Notes under the pieces: model-generated
The model's input: the letters and a program-made list of their open reading frames with translations, nothing else
What the model was told of the DNA's origin: nothing
Database searches by the model: none
Part shown: positions 62,533-64,000 of the stretch, piece after piece
Numbering within the stretch: the first letter of the stretch is position 1
Layout of the letters: every line of letters begins with the position of its first letter
Made by a program: the position numbers and the translations under genes
Assembly (NCBI GenBank): GCA_033127725.1
Contig: AP026798.1
Location: 930,001-994,000, forward strand
Length of the DNA: 64,000 bases
Direction of reading: 5' to 3'
DNA from: Bombiscardovia nodaiensis
GTDB taxonomy: Bacteria; Actinomycetota; Actinomycetes; Actinomycetales; Bifidobacteriaceae

Positions 62533-63540
62533 ATGACGCACAGGGCATCGGTCACGGTCGCAGGCGTGGACTGTGGCACTAACTCTATTCGGCTCATGGT
62601 GGCCCAGGTTGACGAACAGGGTCTGCACCCCCTGCGGCCCAGGCTCATGCGCGTGGTGCGTCTGGGGGAGGGCGTGGACCGCAATCACCGGTTCAGTCAG
62701 GGGGCCCTGGAGCGTACGTTTGCGGCGGCTCGAGAGTTTGCACAAGTGTTGGGCGAATACCAGGTTGATGCCCTGCGATTCGTGGCAACCTCGGCCAGCA
62801 GAGATGCCAGCAATCGAGCTGAGTTCGAGGCTGGTATCCATGAAATTTTAGGTGTTGAGCCCCAGGTGATTGCGGGCACGCAAGAGGCACAGTTGAGTTT
62901 CCTGGGTGCTGTCAGCGTCTTGGAGCAGGAGCAGGGGCAGGACGTGCCAGCTGCTCCCTATCTGGTTGTGGACCTGGGTGGGGGCTCCACAGAGCTGGTA
63001 GCGGGTGCCGACGGCCTTTCAGGGCCCGTTGATCAGGTTCAGGCTGCCTACTCAATGAACATCGGTTCAGTGCGTATGACTGAGCGGCACTTGCGCTCCG
63101 ACCCGCCGACCGCCCACGAGATTGAGCAGGCCCAGGCAGACATCGACGAACATATTACGCAAGCCTTCCAGGCAGTCCCCGTTGACCAGGTGCGCACGCT
63201 CATCGGTGTGTCGGGCACAGTGACCACGATGAGTGCGATTGCCCTGGGATTGGACCACTACGAGCGCCAGGCGGTCGATGGAGCGCGAATCGCCTTGGAG
63301 GACGCGCAGGCGGCCAATCGGCGGGTCTTGCAGATGAGCCGGCAGGAGCGCGCCGGATTGGGGGCCATCCACCCCGGGCGTATCGACGTGATTGGAGGAG
63401 GGGCCTTGGTCTGGTCTCGCCTGCTAGAGCGCCTGCGGGCGGCTGCTCCCAGTTTGCAAGGCGGGTATGTGGCCAGTGAGCACGGCCTGCTCGATGGACT
63501 CGTGTTGAGCCTAGGCAGGGACCTGCTGGCTGGCGAGTAG
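62533..63540 (+). CDS. ppx: Ppx/GppA-type exopolyphosphatase
   Basis: Hydrolyses terminal phosphates of polyphosphate or pppGpp (family activity). The actin-like phosphate-1 motif is VAGVDCGTNSIRLMVAQV at the N-terminus; phosphate-2 is YLVVDLGGGSTELVAG (~residue 150), and the third loop region is LIGVSGTVTTMSAIALGL. It is 335 residues, the usual length for short actinobacterial Ppx. The ATG at 62533 fits the family start with AAGGGCAAGG upstream; GTG at 62488 is a longer option. It is the last gene of the eno-linked cluster. Confidence 0.93.
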   Translation: MTHRASVTVAGVDCGTNSIRLMVAQVDEQGLHPLRPRLMRVVRLGEGVDRNHRFSQGALERTFAAAREFAQVLGEYQVDALRFVATSASRDASNRAEFEAGIHEILGVEPQVIAGTQEAQLSFLGAVSVLEQEQGQDVPAAPYLVVDLGGGSTELVAGADGLSGPVDQVQAAYSMNIGSVRMTERHLRSDPPTAHEIEQAQADIDEHITQAFQAVPVDQVRTLIGVSGTVTTMSAIALGLDHYERQAVDGARIALEDAQAANRRVLQMSRQERAGLGAIHPGRIDVIGGGALVWSRLLERLRAAAPSLQGGYVASEHGLLDGLVLSLGRDLLAGE

Positions 63541-63587
63541 TGCGGGGTGTTCGTCCACAGGGGTATAGTATCCTCTAGTGGTTGCAA

Positions 63588-63671
63588 GCCCCGGTGGCGG
63601 AACGGTAGACGCAGCGGACTTAAAATCCGCCGCCCTCAACAGGCGTGTGGGTTCGATTCCCACCCGGGGCA
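63588..63671 (+). tRNA. tRNA-Leu (anticodon TAA)
   Basis: The acceptor stem pairs GCCCCGG (63588-63594) with CCGGGGC (63664-63670), discriminator A. The anticodon stem CGGA/TCCG encloses CTTAAAA, anticodon TAA. A variable arm (GCCCTCAACAGGC) marks class II. The T loop is GGTTCGATTCC. No CCA is encoded. A TATAGT box lies ~25 bp upstream. Confidence 0.96.
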
Positions 63672-63785
63672 CTTGTTCGTGAGTATTACATACTAAGAGT
63701 TCGGTGAGGATTGAGGTTCGAGCGACTTGTAACTTTTCGCTTGAACCGATACCCTAGAGGTCAGTTGGCAAGTTCGGAGGACGAT

Positions 63786-64000
63786 ATGACGCAAGAGTCT
63801 GCTCTCAAGGCGAATGCCGCCTTTGGTGCTTATCCGACCCTTGAATTTCAGGGTCCGGCTTTCCGCGGGTTGCACGTGGAGGAGCTGGTGGAAGGTGATG
63901 GCCCACTGGTGCGTAAGGGTGACACGGTCACGGTGAACTACCATGGCCTCGTCTGGGGATCAGACAAGCCCTTTGACTCATCCTTCGACCGTCACCAGCC
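63786..64000 (+). CDS. FKBP-type peptidyl-prolyl isomerase, N-terminal part
   Basis: The first ~71 residues of an FKBP-fold prolyl cis-trans isomerase, cut by the window end. LHVEELVEGDGPLVRKGDTVTVNYHGLVWGSDKPFDSSFDR is the standard start of a minimal FKBP domain (KGDxVxVxYxG, FDSS). There is no signal peptide, so it is probably a cytoplasmic chaperone-type protein. The ATG is preceded by CGGAGGACGAT, a strong site. A TTGTAA ... TACCCT pair 17 bp apart near 63728-63756 is a candidate promoter. Confidence 0.93.
   Translation, partial: MTQESALKANAAFGAYPTLEFQGPAFRGLHVEELVEGDGPLVRKGDTVTVNYHGLVWGSDKPFDSSFDRHQ

Overview
The window is a 64 kb stretch of a fairly GC-rich actinobacterial chromosome. 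Its gene order points to the Bifidobacteriaceae: tyrS next to a HAD phosphatase, a ~60-residue protein and tlyA; the eno, divIC/ftsB-like, DUF501, ppx series; yraN-comM-dprA; a UPF0182 giant membrane protein; and paired crcB genes. This placement is an inference from neighbourhood and protein families, and the species cannot be named. Most of the window is ordinary chromosomal backbone. Accessory content is concentrated at about 6.4-20 kb.

Layout. 0-5.2 kb: 3' end of tyrS, a striking RG-repeat/TPR/acidic protein, HAD phosphatase, small protein, TlyA rRNA methyltransferase. 5.2-6.4 kb: bactofilin-like protein (minus strand), tRNA-Arg(ACG) with a good promoter. 6.4-14.5 kb: accessory segment with copies of a non-coding repeat family; it holds a nitroreductase, an Asp/Glu racemase-family protein, a TetR-controlled MacB/FtsX-type exporter, an orphan gene, and a toxin-antitoxin pair whose toxin is broken. 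14.7-18.2 kb: acetolactate-synthase-like ThDP enzyme plus AEC-type transporter, divergent from a MarR regulator. 18.3-19.5 kb: two tandem Ltp-like membrane-anchored proteins. 19.8-21.9 kb: YhbY, a membrane-protein/XRE pair, LOG-family protein. 22-26.3 kb: O-methyltransferase, succinate dehydrogenase/fumarate reductase B and A without membrane anchor genes, and a one-domain MGMT protein. 26.2-29.7 kb: dprA-comM-yraN. 29.9-33.4 kb: pyridoxal-type kinase and an ABC-2 exporter with its TetR. 33.7-41 kb: MacB-type ABC exporter and a two-component system with a double-module sensor kinase. 41-46.3 kb: prolyl aminopeptidase, proC, ychF, NAD(P)-binding protein, crcB pair. 46.5-50.4 kb: orphan NitT/TauT-type ABC transporter behind a leader ORF. 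50.4-59.8 kb: flavodoxin-fold reductase, glycosyltransferase, UPF0182 protein, pth and an mfd gene carrying a one-base frameshift. 59.8-64 kb: eno (with a perfect LacI-type palindrome upstream), divIC-like, DUF501, ppx, tRNA-Leu(UAA), start of an FKBP prolyl isomerase.

Points that go beyond routine annotation: the three-part disordered protein beside tyrS; the ~120 bp repeat family whose inverted copies bound a ~6.3 kb segment and form a 400 bp element with 24 bp inverted ends; the broken toxin beside an intact antitoxin; the mfd frameshift; the sensor kinase with a second module lacking its phosphoacceptor His; several regularly phased operator-like arrays; and a 39-codon leader ORF in front of an ABC transporter that lacks a binding protein.

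All assignments come from reading the sequence and recognising motifs. No database search, alignment program or folding program was run.
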